From NCBI GenBank assembly GCA_002917775.1, contig KZ627157.1, forward strand, positions 188,032 through 252,031: a stretch of 64,000 nucleotides of DNA. The letters are read 5' to 3'. This document shows positions 1-12,200 of the stretch, one piece after another. The stretch comes from Glaciozyma antarctica PI12 (lineage: Eukaryota > Basidiomycota > Microbotryomycetes > Kriegeriales > Camptobasidiaceae). The first letter of the stretch is position 1. Every line of letters begins with the position of its first letter. The notes under the pieces were generated by a model. That model did no database searches. It was not told the DNA's origin and saw only the letters and a program-made list of their open reading frames with translations. The position numbers and the translations under genes are program-made.

Positions 1-1
1 A

Positions 2-771
2 GTCGACTGGAGCTGGTCGACCGTCTGCGACTGCTATTCGGGCGGCTACACCTGCGCTCAGAACTGCATTGAGGACGCCGTCATGAGTCGTAGCTCTTAC
101 TACCCCGTCGTCACCGTACGCCCCCTCCGTTCCCGTTCTTATGATCCCGCGAACCTAATCTCCCACACACGCAGGACCTCTACAACAACATCACCGCGCT
201 CTACCCTCACGCCCAAATCTGGCTCACGGGCCACTCCCTCGGCGGCGCTCTTGCCTCCATGCTCTCTCATACCTACGGCGTCCCCTCCGTCTCCTTTGAA
301 TCCCCCGGCGACCTCCTCCCCTCTCGCCGTCTCCACCTCCCTCTCCCGCCCGGGACCTCCTACACGAGCAGCAACATCACGACGCACGTCTTCCACACCG
401 CCGATCCGATCCCTCAGGGCGTCTGTACGGGGGCGTTGAGCACTTGCGCCGTGGCGGGCTTTGCGATGGAGAGCCGGTGCCACACGGGGCGGTCGATCGT
501 GTACGATACCGTCGGGGAGTTGGGGTGGAGCGTCGATGTACGGACGCACAGGATCAACGCGGTTATTGAGAATGTTCTCGTGGAGAATTGGGCGGCGCCG
601 AAAGGGAGGGTCGAGGCGTCGAAGGCGAGGAGGGGGTGGGGGTGGTGGCCTGGGGGAGGGGGGAAGGAGGAGGAGCCGGAGACGGGTGGGAAGGGGAAGG
701 GGATGGGAGTGCCGGAGGCGAAGCCGGATGAGGATTGTATTGATTGCTTCAAGTGGGAGTTTGATGGGTAG
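2..771 (+). CDS. ATG15: ATG15-like autophagic phospholipase (5' end missing)
   Basis: This is the C-terminal part of a class 3 lipase of the Atg15 type, the vacuolar lipase that breaks down autophagic and multivesicular-body membranes. Two exons are visible, 2-115 and 175-771, separated by a 59-base intron (GTACGC...CGCAG). The nucleophile elbow GHSLGG lies soon after the splice. Further on come the Atg15-typical stretch GRSIVYDTVGELGWSVDVR and a cysteine-rich end CIDCFKWEFDG. The N-terminal signal anchor lies outside the window. A Gly/Lys/Glu-rich linker precedes the terminal cysteines. The family call rests on the elbow plus these flanking blocks; the vacuolar role is known from yeast Atg15. 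Confidence 0.88.
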
Positions 772-1134
772 ACGCGAAGGAGGTGCAGGATTCGGATTGG
801 TTTTAGTTGCCTCCCTCGTTTTTTGTTGTTGTAGTGTTGCAGAAGCTCTTGAACTCGTACTCTTTGTTCGCGTGACTTGGTGGGAGTGAGCCGGAGAGAT
901 TGAGAACGAGAACAAGGAGCGAGACTGAGCTTGTCCGGAGCCCGGTCGCGTTCCCTCTCCACCTCTTGCGGTGCCCGATGACTTCGACCCAGCTACCAGG
1001 TTTCTCAACAGCAATACCCGTCGTCCTTGAACGACGCCTCTCACCTGAGCCAAGAGGATGAAAGGACGACCGACGCGACCTGGTCAACAAGATTCGACGC
1101 CACCACTCTCCCTTCTTCTCTCCTCCTCGACGCG
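772..1134. other. intergenic region, ATG15 to F-box gene
   Basis: There is no supported gene in these 363 bases. The stretch should hold the ATG15 3' end and the promoter of the F-box gene. An open frame runs upstream of the chosen F-box start, but it contains no ATG before 1135. Confidence 0.5.
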
Positions 1135-2411
1135 ATGAAGCAGATCCACAGCCTCCAGGAACGAAACAAGGCCTCTACCTCCTTCAGCAAGCCCCGCGTG
1201 ATTCCGCTCGAGCCCCTCCCACAAGAAGTCCTCTCCAGGATCCTCACCGAACTCGACCTCGACGCGAGTACGCAGCTCCCTCGCTCTCCTCCCACCAGAC
1301 TGACCTCGCTCCAGCTCCTAGGAAGCGTCAGAGAGCTCTACTGCTCCTCGCGAGCATCAGCCGCAGCTGGAGGGAAGCCGCGACGCGTCGAGCGTACGAG
1401 GGCCTTGAGCTCGACTCGCCCACCTCCCTCGTTCTCCTCGCACGCACGTTCAAGAAGAGTCCGCACCTCGCAACTTTCGTCCAGACCTTGTCAATTTCAA
1501 GCGTCTTCTCCCTCCGCCACCACCGTTCTCCCCCAGCTGACAGCCCACCTCGCAGCCTCCCCTCCCTCTACTCCCTCGGTTCCAAGAGCTCCGGCACCTG
1601 GCCCGGCCACTCCATCTCCCTCCTCCTCCGCCCCTGCAGCTCCATCACCTCCCTCGCTCTCTCCCTCGGTCCCTCGCACCTCTCTCCCCTCTCCTACCTC
1701 TCCCTCCCCCTCTCCTCTTTCAAGCACCTCACCACGTTCGTCTTCCTCACGAGCGAGATCTGGATCCACGACCTCGCGACCCTCGTCTCCTCCAGCCCCG
1801 CACTCACGTACCTCGAACTCAACCACGTCCGCGGAGATGTCTCTAGGCCGCTCGAACGGAACGAGGGAGCGAGATTGCAGCAAATCGAGATTGGGAGCAA
1901 CGCCCTCTCGCCGAATCATATCATCTGGCACCTAGAGGGCGAGACGAGCCTCGTCGCGCTGAGGATCGACCTCCCAGGCGCCGACAAGTCCGTCTTCGCA
2001 GCCATCGAAGCGATCGCTCCATCCCTCCTCTCCCTCCACCTCGAGAACAGTTACTCCACGCCCTCTTCGACGTCAAAAGACCCCACTACAACCTCCTCCC
2101 CTCTCCTCCCGATCCTCGTTCGCGCGACGCAACTCGAGGAGCTGTCGTTGCTCGAATTCGTCAAGCCGCCGGAGCTGAGCGAGATCTTTGAGCTGCCGTT
2201 CGAGGAGCTTAAGAAGCTGGTCATTGATGATGGGATAAGCAGTGGAATGCGAGAGGCGGTAAAGGAGGTGCTGGAAGCGGGAGGGTTGCGTTCGCTGGAG
2301 GGAGTTGTGAGCGTCGGAATGAGGAAGACGAATGGCGTCGCAAGCGCGAGTGGGAAGGCGTTCGCAAAGGAGTGCGAGAAAGCGGGGATTAAGTGGACGC
2401 AGCAGGCGTAA
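1135..2411 (+). CDS. F-box protein with leucine-rich C-terminus
   Basis: Two exons, 1135-1267 and 1315-2411, give about 409 residues. The 47-base intron is GTACGC...CTCCAG with a CTGAC branch site. Near the N-terminus is an F-box-like core (IPLEPLPQEVLSRILTEL, followed after the splice by RALLLLASISRSWREAA). Such a motif normally docks a substrate adaptor onto SKP1 in an SCF ubiquitin ligase. The rest is rich in regularly spaced Leu and Ser and looks like degenerate leucine-rich repeats that would bind the substrate. ATG 1135 is the first in-frame methionine before the F-box. No specific orthologue was recognised. SKP1 itself lies at 37426-38665. The stop is only 40 bp from the convergent phospholipase stop. 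Confidence 0.75.
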
Positions 2412-2451
2412 TCTCAGTAGTTATCTGCATTGCCAACGCCGTTCGAGGCAT

Positions 2452-3979
2452 CTAAGGCCAACTGCGCTCATCCGCCCTCCCTCCTCGCATCCGCTCCAGC
2501 TCCGCCTCCATCTCCCCAATCACGTTCCTCAATCCTCCAGCCTCCCATCTCCCCCCCACGAATCCCGTGTAAAGCATCGTAGCCCCACAAGCTCCGGTCG
2601 CCACGCCCAGGAGCACGAACAGCCAACTGAGGTACCTCAACGTCTGGAAGCTCGCTGCGATCGCCAGGGTTGGGACGAGGAATATGGCCAGGCCGAAGAG
2701 TTGGAGCTGCTTCTTTGAACTCGTGAGGGAATGGCGATGCCGCGATGAGAGGTTCGAAACCGCTTTCGAGAGGTCTTCGTGCGAGAGAGGTGGAAGGACG
2801 GCGGCGGAGGAAGAGGGGAGGAAGGCGAAGGTGGCTTCAAGGCCGAAATGATCCGAGTAGGAGCAGCCGAGGGAGGGGATGGGTTCGGTAAGGACGACTT
2901 TGGTGGAGGAGGCGACGAGTTGGAGCGAGCCTGGTGGCGAGCGGTAGAGGATGTAGTCGAGTCGCTTCCCGCCTCGGATGACCGTCTCGTCGCGCGAACC
3001 GCGTTTGGCAAGTTTAGGGGCTGAGTAGGTGTTGAGAGGGGAGTCGCAGGTGATTCCGTGCTGGTGGAGGACTTGGAGAGGGGTGAGGGAGCGGTGGGTC
3101 GAGGAGGTGATGGAGGGAGGGAGAGGGTGCGTTTGCGCGAAAGCGTCGAGAAGAGATCCATGGGAGGTGAGAATTCGAAGGATGAGAGAGTGGGGTTGGG
3201 AGTTGAGGTCGCCCATCTGCGCAAGGAGAGGAGAGGTCAGGTCGGAGAAGATCAAGGCATGCGAAGAGAAAGACGCACAAGAAGGACGTGATGGCCTCGC
3301 TCAGCCTTCTCCGTCACTATCCGCCCAAGCTCCCAAGCTTGTGCCACTCGGTGCGCTCCATCTATCCCCTCTCCTTCGCCTCCTGGCGCGTACATGTGCG
3401 TGTTGAGGACGTCCACCTTGCCCACTCCTTCGACGTCGACACAAATCCCGCACACGGCCTTCCCAGCGAAGAAGTCGCCTTCGATAAAGTGGAGAGGGTA
3501 GCCGTTGAGGGGATATGGGAAGATGAACGAGGTTGAGATGGGGTGAGCGCTCAGGATGGCGAGGCCTGAGCCGATGGCACCGCTGCGAGCAGCCAGTCAG
3601 CTCCACCTCTTCCTCCTCTCCCTCTGCACAACACACCTGTAGAAGAACCTGCTGTAGAGCAACCCGGCGTCCTTGGCTCTGGCCGCTACAACGTTGAAGT
3701 CCTCCTGAGTCCAGAGCTCCTGCAGCGCGATGAGGTCGTATCCTTCCCGCTCCACCGCTTCGTCGCTCGCGTCGGAATGGTACGAGTCTCTCCGCTGAGA
3801 GGTTGTCGAGTTGGCGATCCAGTCTGCGATGGCAAGGAGGCGTTCTCGACGCTGAGCAGCTACGAACTTGAGTCCCCTGAGGACGAGCCAGGTGTTAGCT
3901 GATGGCTGGTGGAGACGATGCGAGCGTACCAGCAGTTCAGTGAGAGTGCTCGAAGCTGGCGTGGAGTCGGAGTTGACAT
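2452..3979 (-). CDS. ISC1: ISC1-like inositol phosphosphingolipid phospholipase C
   Basis: This belongs to the neutral sphingomyelinase family, which hydrolyses inositol phosphosphingolipids to ceramide. Exons: 3930-3979, 3637-3876, 3279-3582 and 2452-3216, about 452 residues. The N-terminus (LRALSLNCWGLKFVAAQRRE) matches the family opening. It is followed by DLIALQELWTQEDF (metal-binding Glu), NTHMYAP, GDLNS and CSYSDHFGLE; the last two carry catalytic Asp and His. Two hydrophobic segments near the C-terminus (start FGLAIFLVPTLAIAASF) are the membrane anchors expected for ISC1. The start ATG is in exon 1, just before the conserved opening. The product probably sits in ER or mitochondrial membranes, as in yeast. 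Confidence 0.9.
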
Positions 3980-4100
3980 GGTCGACGTGGTGGAAGAGAA
4001 GAGCCGACGAACGTACACACAGCCTGTTGCGCGGCGCGTGTCCCTTGGCCTCCTACCCCTCGCCAGCAGCCGACGCTCAGCCTACGTAGGCCTAACTGGG

Positions 4101-6206
4101 ATGTCAGACCACTCGGAGGACTATCCCACACACGACAACCCAGCAGAAGCATAACCTCCCGCCCACTCTCTTGGCGAACTCGACGTGGAGCTGGGGAACG
4201 TCGAGGACAGCTTCAACGACGCGCTAGAGGAACCCCCTGCGGACACCTTCCCCTCCTACGCGCAGGACGACTCTCCCCCGCCGTTTGCATTCCCCACGGC
4301 TGAGGAAGTCGCGGCGCAGCAACCCCGTTCGGTCGAGATGGTGGTTGCGGACGACTTGGGCGGGTTCGAGTCGGTATCACTAGGGGAAAGAGAGGAGCAG
4401 CAAGAGGATGAGATGGAGGAGGATCTTAACGGCTTCAGCTCTATCACGTTGGAGGAGGAGGGAGAGGAGGACATGACGCCGGTCGCGACGGAAGCTGAGA
4501 ACGCAGAGGAGGAGGGAGCCAGGTCGGAGCACTCGTCCTCTACAGAGCCTACCGCCACGCCATCCCTCAGCCAAAGCCTTTCCACGACCCCTCCCACCAC
4601 CGCTCCTTCGTCCAAAGTCGCTCTCCCTACCTCCTCGGAAACCGTCAGCGTTGCCACGCCGGAGGAGCCGCAGACTCCGACGGTCGCGAGCAAGGACGTC
4701 TCGAAGCACGTTCAGGCGCCGTCCAAGGGAGCTTCGGTCATGCAGAAGGTTGTCTCGATGACGAGGCAGCGCGATTTACCTGTATGTCGCTGTCCTCGCT
4801 CGCTGCGCTTTGTAGCTCCTTTCTAACGACCTTACTCTGCAGCCGAAAGCAAAGGAGGAGGAGGTTCGCACTCTTTCCATGCCCAAAAGACCCTAGCTAA
4901 CCCTCTCCTTCACAGCACAAGCATCTACGAGAGCTCGAAGAGATGCGGAAAGCAAGCAAAGAAGCCGGTTTGTCGTCTCCTCCTCCTCTCCTCTCGCTGG
5001 CTAATCCCCACCCACCGCAGAAAAGCGTCGGAAACTAGAAACCGAAGCCGCTCTCCAAGCGCGCGCCGCCGTCCTCGCCGCCGCTCTCCCAACTTGGGAA
5101 TCCTCGATCCTCCCCAACTGGCGCGTCGTCCTCCGCCCCGACGCGAACGGGCGAGCTCTCCGACAACTATGGTGGGACGGGACGATGCCGGTTCGGTGGA
5201 GGGGGAGGCTGTGGGGCATGTGTATTGGGAATGGGATGGCGGTGAGCCGGAGTGCGTATGGGGTGCATTTGGCGCGCGCGAGGAAGGGGAGGGAGGAGGG
5301 GAGGTATCCCGCTGGAGAGATGGAGATGCTGTTGAGGGATGTCGAGGAGACGATGACGGAGCTGAAGATGTTTCAGGAGGGAGGAGTCATGCACGAGGAT
5401 CTGGTCGAGCTGTTGATGGCGTATTCGGTCTACGGCGATGGGATTCCAAGATATGTGAGTTGCTCTTCGTTCGTGATGCCGAACGACGCTGATGAACCTC
5501 GACAGCCTCCTGGAATCTCGTTCCCTGCTGCGATGCTCCTCGTCAACATGTCGCCTGCTGAGGCGTTCAGCTCGTTGTTGAACCTCGTCACCAAGAGCTG
5601 TCTAAAGAGTTTCTACAGCCACGATACGGAGGAAGTGCGTTCTTCGATTCGCTCGTCACGCTGCTTCGCACGCTGACCCCGCTTCGCAGATTGACGCCTA
5701 CCACCGAATATTCGACAGCAACACCGCAGACACGATGCCGACCGTCTACGCCAGTACGTCCCCACTCTCCTCTCCAAGACCTTCGCTAATCTCTCTCCAC
5801 AGACTTCTCAAAACAAGTCGTCCGGCCCTCGCTCTACCTCGACCGCTGGCTCACGACCGCTTTTGTGCGATACCTCCCTCTCGACCTCTCCACCCGCCTC
5901 TTCGACGTCTTCCTCCTCGAAGGCGATTCCTTCCTCTTCCGCATCGCCCTCGTGCTCCTCCAGATTCTCGAACCACGACTCTTCAACCCCGTTCTCTCGG
6001 AATTGGACGCCGTTTTCAAGGGCGAGGATCGCGGAGCGGTGTTGTTGGTGCGGAGGGAGAAGGGGAGGGAGGAGGTGTCGATTGAGGAGGTTTATGCTGA
6101 GATGGGGTGCGAGGAGGAGGAGGTGGTGAGGAGGTTGGAGAGGTTGGAGTGGAAGGAGGAGACGTGGGATAGGCTTGTGACGAGGGAGCTACCTGAGGCG
6201 GATTGA
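4101..6206 (+). CDS. TBC-domain protein without canonical GAP residues
   Basis: Seven exons: 4101-4781, 4843-4863, 4916-4967, 5021-5454, 5506-5634, 5690-5753 and 5803-6206. Exon 2 has only 21 bases. An acidic, Ser/Thr-rich N-terminal half is followed by a short Lys/Glu-rich helix and a TBC domain starting near WWDGTMPVRWRGRLWG. TBC domains normally activate Rab GTPases with an Arg finger (DxxRT) and a Gln finger (YxQG). Here the equivalent sites read DVEET and YPPG, so both catalytic residues are absent and GAP activity is unlikely. The N-terminus is uncertain: an ATG at 4101 opens the right frame but meets TAA at 4152, after which the frame stays open. The next in-frame ATG is 4338. Confidence 0.78.
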
Positions 6207-6426
6207 GGAGTGTTGGGTGGTGTAGAGTGGAGTGAGTGTAGCTAGGTACTGTGTCTATTGGTATTTGATTCGGAGCGGAAACAGCGAAGCAGAGAGCGGA
6301 ACGAGAGCGAAAGCAGCAAGTCCTCCTCGCGCGTCCTCGTCGAAAGCGCCAACAGCTCGTACAAACAAATTAAACGCGCATCATCCTAAGAAGTCCTACT
6401 CCCTTCCAATCCTCCCACATCCCGGC

Positions 6427-7341
6427 TTACTGCATCGCGCCCAAGAGACCGCTGTCCTTGTTTGCGACGGACCAAGCCTCCTTCCCCGCCAGCAGCTCCT
6501 TCTTCCCAAGTCCAAGCTTCTGAAGTCCCGCGGTCCCCTCAATACCAGCCCTAATCATCGCCGCTCCCAGGACGGGAGTTTCGATCTGGAGAGAGCTCGA
6601 GAAGTGGGACAAGACGCCGGTCACCTTCCTGCGAGCGTAAAGAGGTCAGCCGCGCGGTAAGCTGGAAGAGGGGAAGGACGAACGCAAGGATGGATTCGCC
6701 GAGACGCCCTTCGCCACGACCGCCAGGGACGACGAGCATCCCTGGACGGAAGATGACGGTGTCGGTGTAGCCAAGCGAGACGAGTCCTTCCTCGGTCGTC
6801 CCCTTCGACTTCAAATAAGGTACGTACGAGGCAGAGGAGGCACCGCCGGACTGCACGAAGGAGGGTTAGCTCGTGCTCATGTCTTGCCAGGCAGGAGAGC
6901 AGCGTACCGAGCAGTAGACGAGCTTCTGCACCTTGCTCTCGACCCTGGCGGCTTCAGCAGCCGCAAGCACGTAGTCGTGGTCGATCTTGATAAACTGAGG
7001 CATCCCTCCAGCCTGTACCTGAAAGTCAGCACCTCCTCCAGCCCTCCTACCTCGTGAAAGCTCACCGCCGCCCTCGTGGTTCCCAGCGCAATGACGACGA
7101 CGTCCGCCTCGACCTCCTTGAGCTTCCGCACCTCCTCAGGATCCTTCTTGAGCAGGGCGTCAAAGTCGATCGTGCTGGCGTGGAGCTTCTCGAGGCCGGG
7201 AGTGGTGGGAGGAAGTTCGGGGTTTCGGCGTCCGAGGGAGTGAACGGAAGAGATGGAGGGAGAAGCGAGGGACGCGGTGAGGACGGTCTTGCCTACTGCT
7301 CCCGTAGCTCCAAGAACGAGGTACGTGAGGTTGGTGGACAT
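6427..7341 (-). CDS. FMP52: FMP52-like NAD(P)-binding protein
   Basis: Four exons, 7066-7341, 6908-7018, 6684-6850 and 6427-6628, give 251 residues. The protein opens with a Rossmann fold (LVLGATGAVGKT, glycine motif GxxGxxG) and resembles the small atypical dehydrogenases related to yeast Fmp52, a mitochondrial outer-membrane protein, and human HTATIP2. Further matching blocks are VVVIALGTTRAA, KLVYCSSGGAS and IFRPGMLVVPGGRGEGR. The catalytic Tyr region YVPYLKSKGTTEEGL is consistent with an SDR-type YxxxK. The last intron uses a GTTCGT donor, the only choice that keeps the frame into KVTGVLSHFSS. The substrate is unknown for the family. Confidence 0.82.
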
Positions 7342-7777
7342 CGTTTGAGTTGAGTGTTGGAGGGAGAGAGTCGTCCGCCCTTGAGTGTGTCATGTCGAGG
7401 TGCCGACTCCCCGATCCCCGAGAGTCCTCCTGTTCACAAAGGACGGACGGTGCAGCTCAAGCAAAGCTCAGGACCGTAACGAAAGGGTGGCACGAATACT
7501 GCAAGGAAACAAAGTCAATCTGGGAGAACTCCGAGGAGAGCAACTTCTCTTCGGAGTCCGGTGCTTTGCTTCTCGAATCTCTCCTGAAACGAGTGGCACA
7601 GCACAGAAGCGCTTGATAATCTAGCTTGGCTTCAAGACGACCGCTGAGCCAGCCTCTGCAAAGGGCTGAACGAGGTAGATCAGTGGGTCAGGCTGGCAGG
7701 TGAGGTGGAAGATAGACCTCCGTCTTGTATCTTGTCCCCCCTCTTCCTCCCTCCCTCCTTCTACCTTCTGCTCTGCT
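7342..7777. promoter_or_regulatory. divergent intergenic region, FMP52-like / nitrilase
   Basis: These 436 bases separate two start codons pointing away from each other, so promoters for both should lie here. A pyrimidine-rich run (about 7736-7770) directly precedes the nitrilase ATG, as often seen before basidiomycete start codons. No specific operator was recognised. Confidence 0.4.
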
Positions 7778-9179
7778 ATGCCTCTCAAGTACAAGGTCGC
7801 GTCAGTACAAGCCTCCCCAAGTGAGTCCTCTCGCGTTCGCTTCCCCAGTGCCCCACCTTCGGCACCCTCTGCTCTCCTCCACTTCGCGTACTGACTTCTC
7901 CCTCACAGTCTTCTTCGATGCAGCGGCGACTGTAGTCAAGACCCTCGCACTTCTTTGTGAAGCGGCCGCAGGAGGCGCCTCGCTCGTCGTGTTCCCTGAG
8001 CTGTGGCTCCCAGGGTATCCTTTCTACCTCTGGCTCTATCCTTACCCTGGTGAGCTCACTCAAGTACTCTTTCTCAGCGTAAAGCTGACTCACTCTTAGC
8101 AACGACCAAGTTCAGCGCGAACTACTACGCCAACTCGCTCACTTCAGACGGACCCGAGGCGAAGCAGCTCCAGGCGCTTTGCAAGGAGCTTGCGATTACG
8201 GCCGTGATTGGAGTGAGCGAGAGGGATCACGGTTCCCTGTATATGGCGCAGTGGATTATCGGCCCTGGTGCGTATATTGCGGAGATTCGGGGCGAAGCTG
8301 ACGCCGAACTCGTTTTCGCAGATGGCGAATTTATCGCACGCCGTCGCAAGCTCAAGCCCACGCTCGTCGAAAGGATGTGCTTTGGTGAAGGAGATGTATT
8401 TCATTAGGTCGTGTGCTTCTGCAGAAGAAACACTCATAGCTCCGTGCTGCAGGGCTCCGATATTCGAGTCTACGATACCTCGCTCGGTCGGCTGGGTGCA
8501 CTCATGTGCTGGGAGCATGTACAACCACTCGTAAAGTACGCCATGGCGACTCAGCACGAGCAGGTGAGTTTGATATCGCTCGACGCGGGTCCCAGGCCCC
8601 TCAACTAACGTCTACATTCCTCAGATCCACTGCGCTTCGTGGCCTCACTTCGACCCTGAAATGCCTTTCTACTCGCTCTCAATGGAAGCAAATTTCTGCG
8701 CCAACACAATGTACTCAGGTAAGGCTTTCCTACGATCTCCGAGCATTCCTGACCCTCTTCGCACGCAGTTGAAACCGGAGCCTACAACATCGCCTCCTCG
8801 GCCCCTCTCTCGCAACAGAACCAGGACGTCCTCGTCGACGGTAACGACGATCTACGCAAGTTCATGCCTCTCGGTGGCGGGCTTACGCAGATCTTCGGAC
8901 CCGGAAGGACGACCCATCGCTGAGCGCCCCGCTGCAGACGTCGAAACGATCATCTACGCCGACGTCGATTTGGAACGCTGCGTCGTCGCGCGAGCGGCGG
9001 TCGATACGGTCGGGCATTACTCGCGACCTGATGTCTTTCAGGTCCATTTCGACCAGACGCCCCGCCAGCACGTTCATGTCGGACCGCATGGTTCGGCGGC
9101 AGCGACGAAGGAGAGGGTCGGGCGAGGAGCGATGTACGGAGATACTGTAGCTGGAGACGCAGAGGAGAAGACTGCGTAG
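7778..9179 (+). CDS. nitrilase-family hydrolase with a frameshift
   Basis: Carbon-nitrogen hydrolase of the nitrilase/cyanide-hydratase branch, which converts nitriles to acids or amides. Exons: 7778-7820, 7909-8049, 8100-8267, 8322-8395, 8453-8563, 8625-8718 and 8769-9179. The Glu-Lys-Cys catalytic triad is visible in [23 protein letters not shown] and ALMCWEH. The frame changes once in the last exon. Up to about 8899 it reads GGGLTQIF; from the CCC at 8900-8902 onward the family sequence ([11 protein letters not shown], then YADVDLE and HYSRPDVFQ) continues in another frame, consistent with one extra C. Without correction the protein would end shortly after, at a TGA. The gene is either newly broken or affected by a sequence error. 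Confidence 0.85.
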
Positions 9180-9269
9180 CGTGCGCAAAAGACTGTCAGA
9201 ACCGTGTAGCTCGCTCTCGCTCGCCGATACGAAAGTCCGTAAACTCGCTCGAGCCCTCAATTCCACCCC

Positions 9270-12200
9270 TCACTCCGCCTGCCTCCCAGCCCTCTTCGCC
9301 AACGCCGCCGCCAAGTCCATCTGTCCCGGAGGCTTGGCCACACCTCCTCCCAGCACTCGTCCCGGAGCCGCTGGCGCTCGTCCTCCTCCACTCGGCGGCG
9401 GAGGCGCCGCACGAGCTCCTCCGCCGTTCGGAATGACGGGTTTGGCGCCAGGTTTGGGACCGACGGTGGGAGGCTTGGCTCCTGGTTTCAGTGCAAGAGG
9501 CTTGCCTGCGAGAGGGAGTCAGGAGAGGCTCGACGTTGCGAAGAAAAGGGGTACGAACCCATGCCAGAACCAGGTCTCGAAGTCGCCGGCGTCGAAGCTA
9601 CACTCGATCCACTCTCCTCCGCCGCTACTGCCGCCCTCTTCGCCGCTAAGATCGCTGCCAGCCCTCCTCCGTTGCCTATGCCTGGCATCACCGAGACGGG
9701 CTGCGAATCCGAGTCGGCCGTCCGTGAGGCCTGGAAGGGGGTGGGAGTGGAGGGAGGAGCGCGACGTGCAGGAGCAGGAGCGGGTTTGGGCTTGGCGGAG
9801 GGAGGGACGAGTTGGAGGTACTGCGGAGAATGTATCAGTCACCATTCGCACCGAGACGCGAGGAGAGAGAGAGCTCACGTTCGACGGCGCCCATCCTTCT
9901 GCGGAACCCTTCTTGACGAGCCACCAGCCCGCCCCGTCCTTCTGCGCCACCTCGATCAGCTCGTCCTTCACAAGCGCCATCTCGCCCGGCTGATCCGTCT
10001 CGAACGTAAACAGTCTGCAGTCCTCATAACATCAGCTTCGACCCAGAAAGAACGCGAACACACGACTCACGCCTTGTACTTCTCCACCTCGGGCTCGGGC
10101 GGCGGAGGGGGAGGCGCGACGACCGCGCGAGACGGGGGCGGAGGAGCAGCTCGACCTGCGGCACTGTGAGGCGGCGCAGGAGCATGGCGTACTGCCGCTG
10201 CGACGGGAGCAGCAGGAACTGCACGAACGGCGGCGGTGTTGCCAGAGGGGAGAGGTTGGGACTTGGGGATCGCTCGTCCGATGGGCTTGGGCTTTTGCGT
10301 TCGTTTCGGCGATATCAGCAGATACGACGACGAGGAGGACGAATGGGACGCACGTTGGAGACCTGAGACGGTCCTCCAGGGCGAAGAAGCTTGCCACTCG
10401 TGACGGGCCGAACGACGCCAGCCTTCCTCTTCGCCGGAGGGTTGGAGACGCTGTTGGCGGGCTCGCCTGAGCAAACGCTGACGACGTGACTCTTGTAGAC
10501 GTCGTCCTTCTTGACCATCTCGTCCTTCCTGAACGTGATCTGCGCCATCTTGTCCTTCTTCTTCTGGTACTCGACCCTGGTACGAAGGTCAGCAACGCGC
10601 GCAAAGGGAATGGCTAGCTCGGAACTCACGTAGGACCGATCTTGACGTCGACACCACCGTTCGTGCGCTGCAGCAAGTGCGTAACGAGCTCCGTCTTGAA
10701 ATAGCACGAGAAGACGGGGTCGGCGTCCTCCGAGTTCGAAACGTTGAGCGCCTGCGTCCAACATCAGCCACCCACCTCCGTACGCGCAGAAGGACGACTT
10801 ACGATCCAGTCGTCTCGGAGCTGCGAGAGCCCAACGCTCTTGATCGTCACGAGAGGGATCTTGCGCTCGAGCGTCGTCTGCGCGCGACCCTGCGCGACGT
10901 GCGAGATGAGGATGTACGCCGCCTTGTCCGTCTGCGGAAGCCGCGTCAGCATTAAACTCGCGTACGGAAAGGCAAGCGACGCACGAGAATGAAGAATCGA
11001 GGACTCGGCTTTGAAGACCTCCCGAGCTTGGAGACGAGCAGTTGGATCCTGCAGCTGAACGCGACCTGTTCTCCCCCTTCAACGAAGCGAATCAGCTCCC
11101 GCCTCAACCGCACGAGCGACGAAAGCGACTCACCTCCAATCCCAGCCGCACTCTGCAGCATCTGTCCCTCTCCCCCCTTCTCCGCCACCCCCAGATAATC
11201 CCCCATGAACCTCCTCATACTAACCAAGCTAAACCAAGCTAAACTCTCCTTCCTCCCAGCCAGGACCTGATGCCCATAATCGCGCAACTGAACAAAGATG
11301 ATTCCCGTCTTCTTGCTCGTCCAGAACCGCTGAATCCGAGTCGCGCATTCGTGCTTGTACCGCATGTAGTTCCTGAACGCGCGCTGAATCCTAGAGGCCA
11401 TGTTGTGCCAATACCGATCGCGCATATGTTCGAGCGCAAAGAGCTGCGTTCACGCTTCGTCAGCTACGCGCGCTGGAAGAGGGAGGAAAGGACGGACCGT
11501 CTCGGGGTTCTTGATGAAGGCTTTCGTCGTTCCCATCTGCCATTCCTCCTTTGCGATACCCGTGTCGCGCAAGATGCGTTCGCAACCCGTCTTGGCGTCT
11601 CCTTGCCAGGTGTACTCTCCCGCATACGACGTCGAAGGCGAAAGGAAATAGAACCTGCGCTCGCCCACTCAGTCGTCTTCCTCGCCGCGACGAAAGAAAA
11701 AAACGAAGAAACTCACCGCTCGACCATCTTCTCGAACGTGTTGCGGTACGCGAACCCAGCGCGTCGGACGCGAATGTTCTCCTGCAAACCGAGGTACTTG
11801 ATCTGGTGCAAGATCGCCTTCGAATCGTACTCGGTCGGACTCTTGTTCGCGTTTGGCTTGATGGTGCGAATGTAGGAAGGCTGAGACCGCATGAGCTTCT
11901 CGACGAGCGCGTTCGCCGACGACTATCCTCAACTCATCAGCGCCCTCCTCCCCACCGAGGAAAGAACGAAACGCACCTTGATCTTGTCGCTAGCCGTCGG
12001 AGGTCGTTTCTTCGAATCCGGATCGACGCGGTCGGGGAAGAGGTTGTTGAGAAACTGATTCGAGCTCGACCCCACGAGGTCCAGCAAGTCCTTAAGCAGG
12101 ACATCCTTATTCTTATCCGTCATCCCGGCAACAGTGTACATGACATCTCCCCTGCTCACTCCTCATCAGCTCTCCACCCGCTCTCACAGGGAAGAACGAA

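Noticed and set aside
139-1053. 304-codon minus-strand open frame opposite the ATG15 gene
   Set aside because: It is antisense to a recognisable lipase, Arg/Pro-rich, and has no motif; such mirror frames are expected in high-GC DNA.
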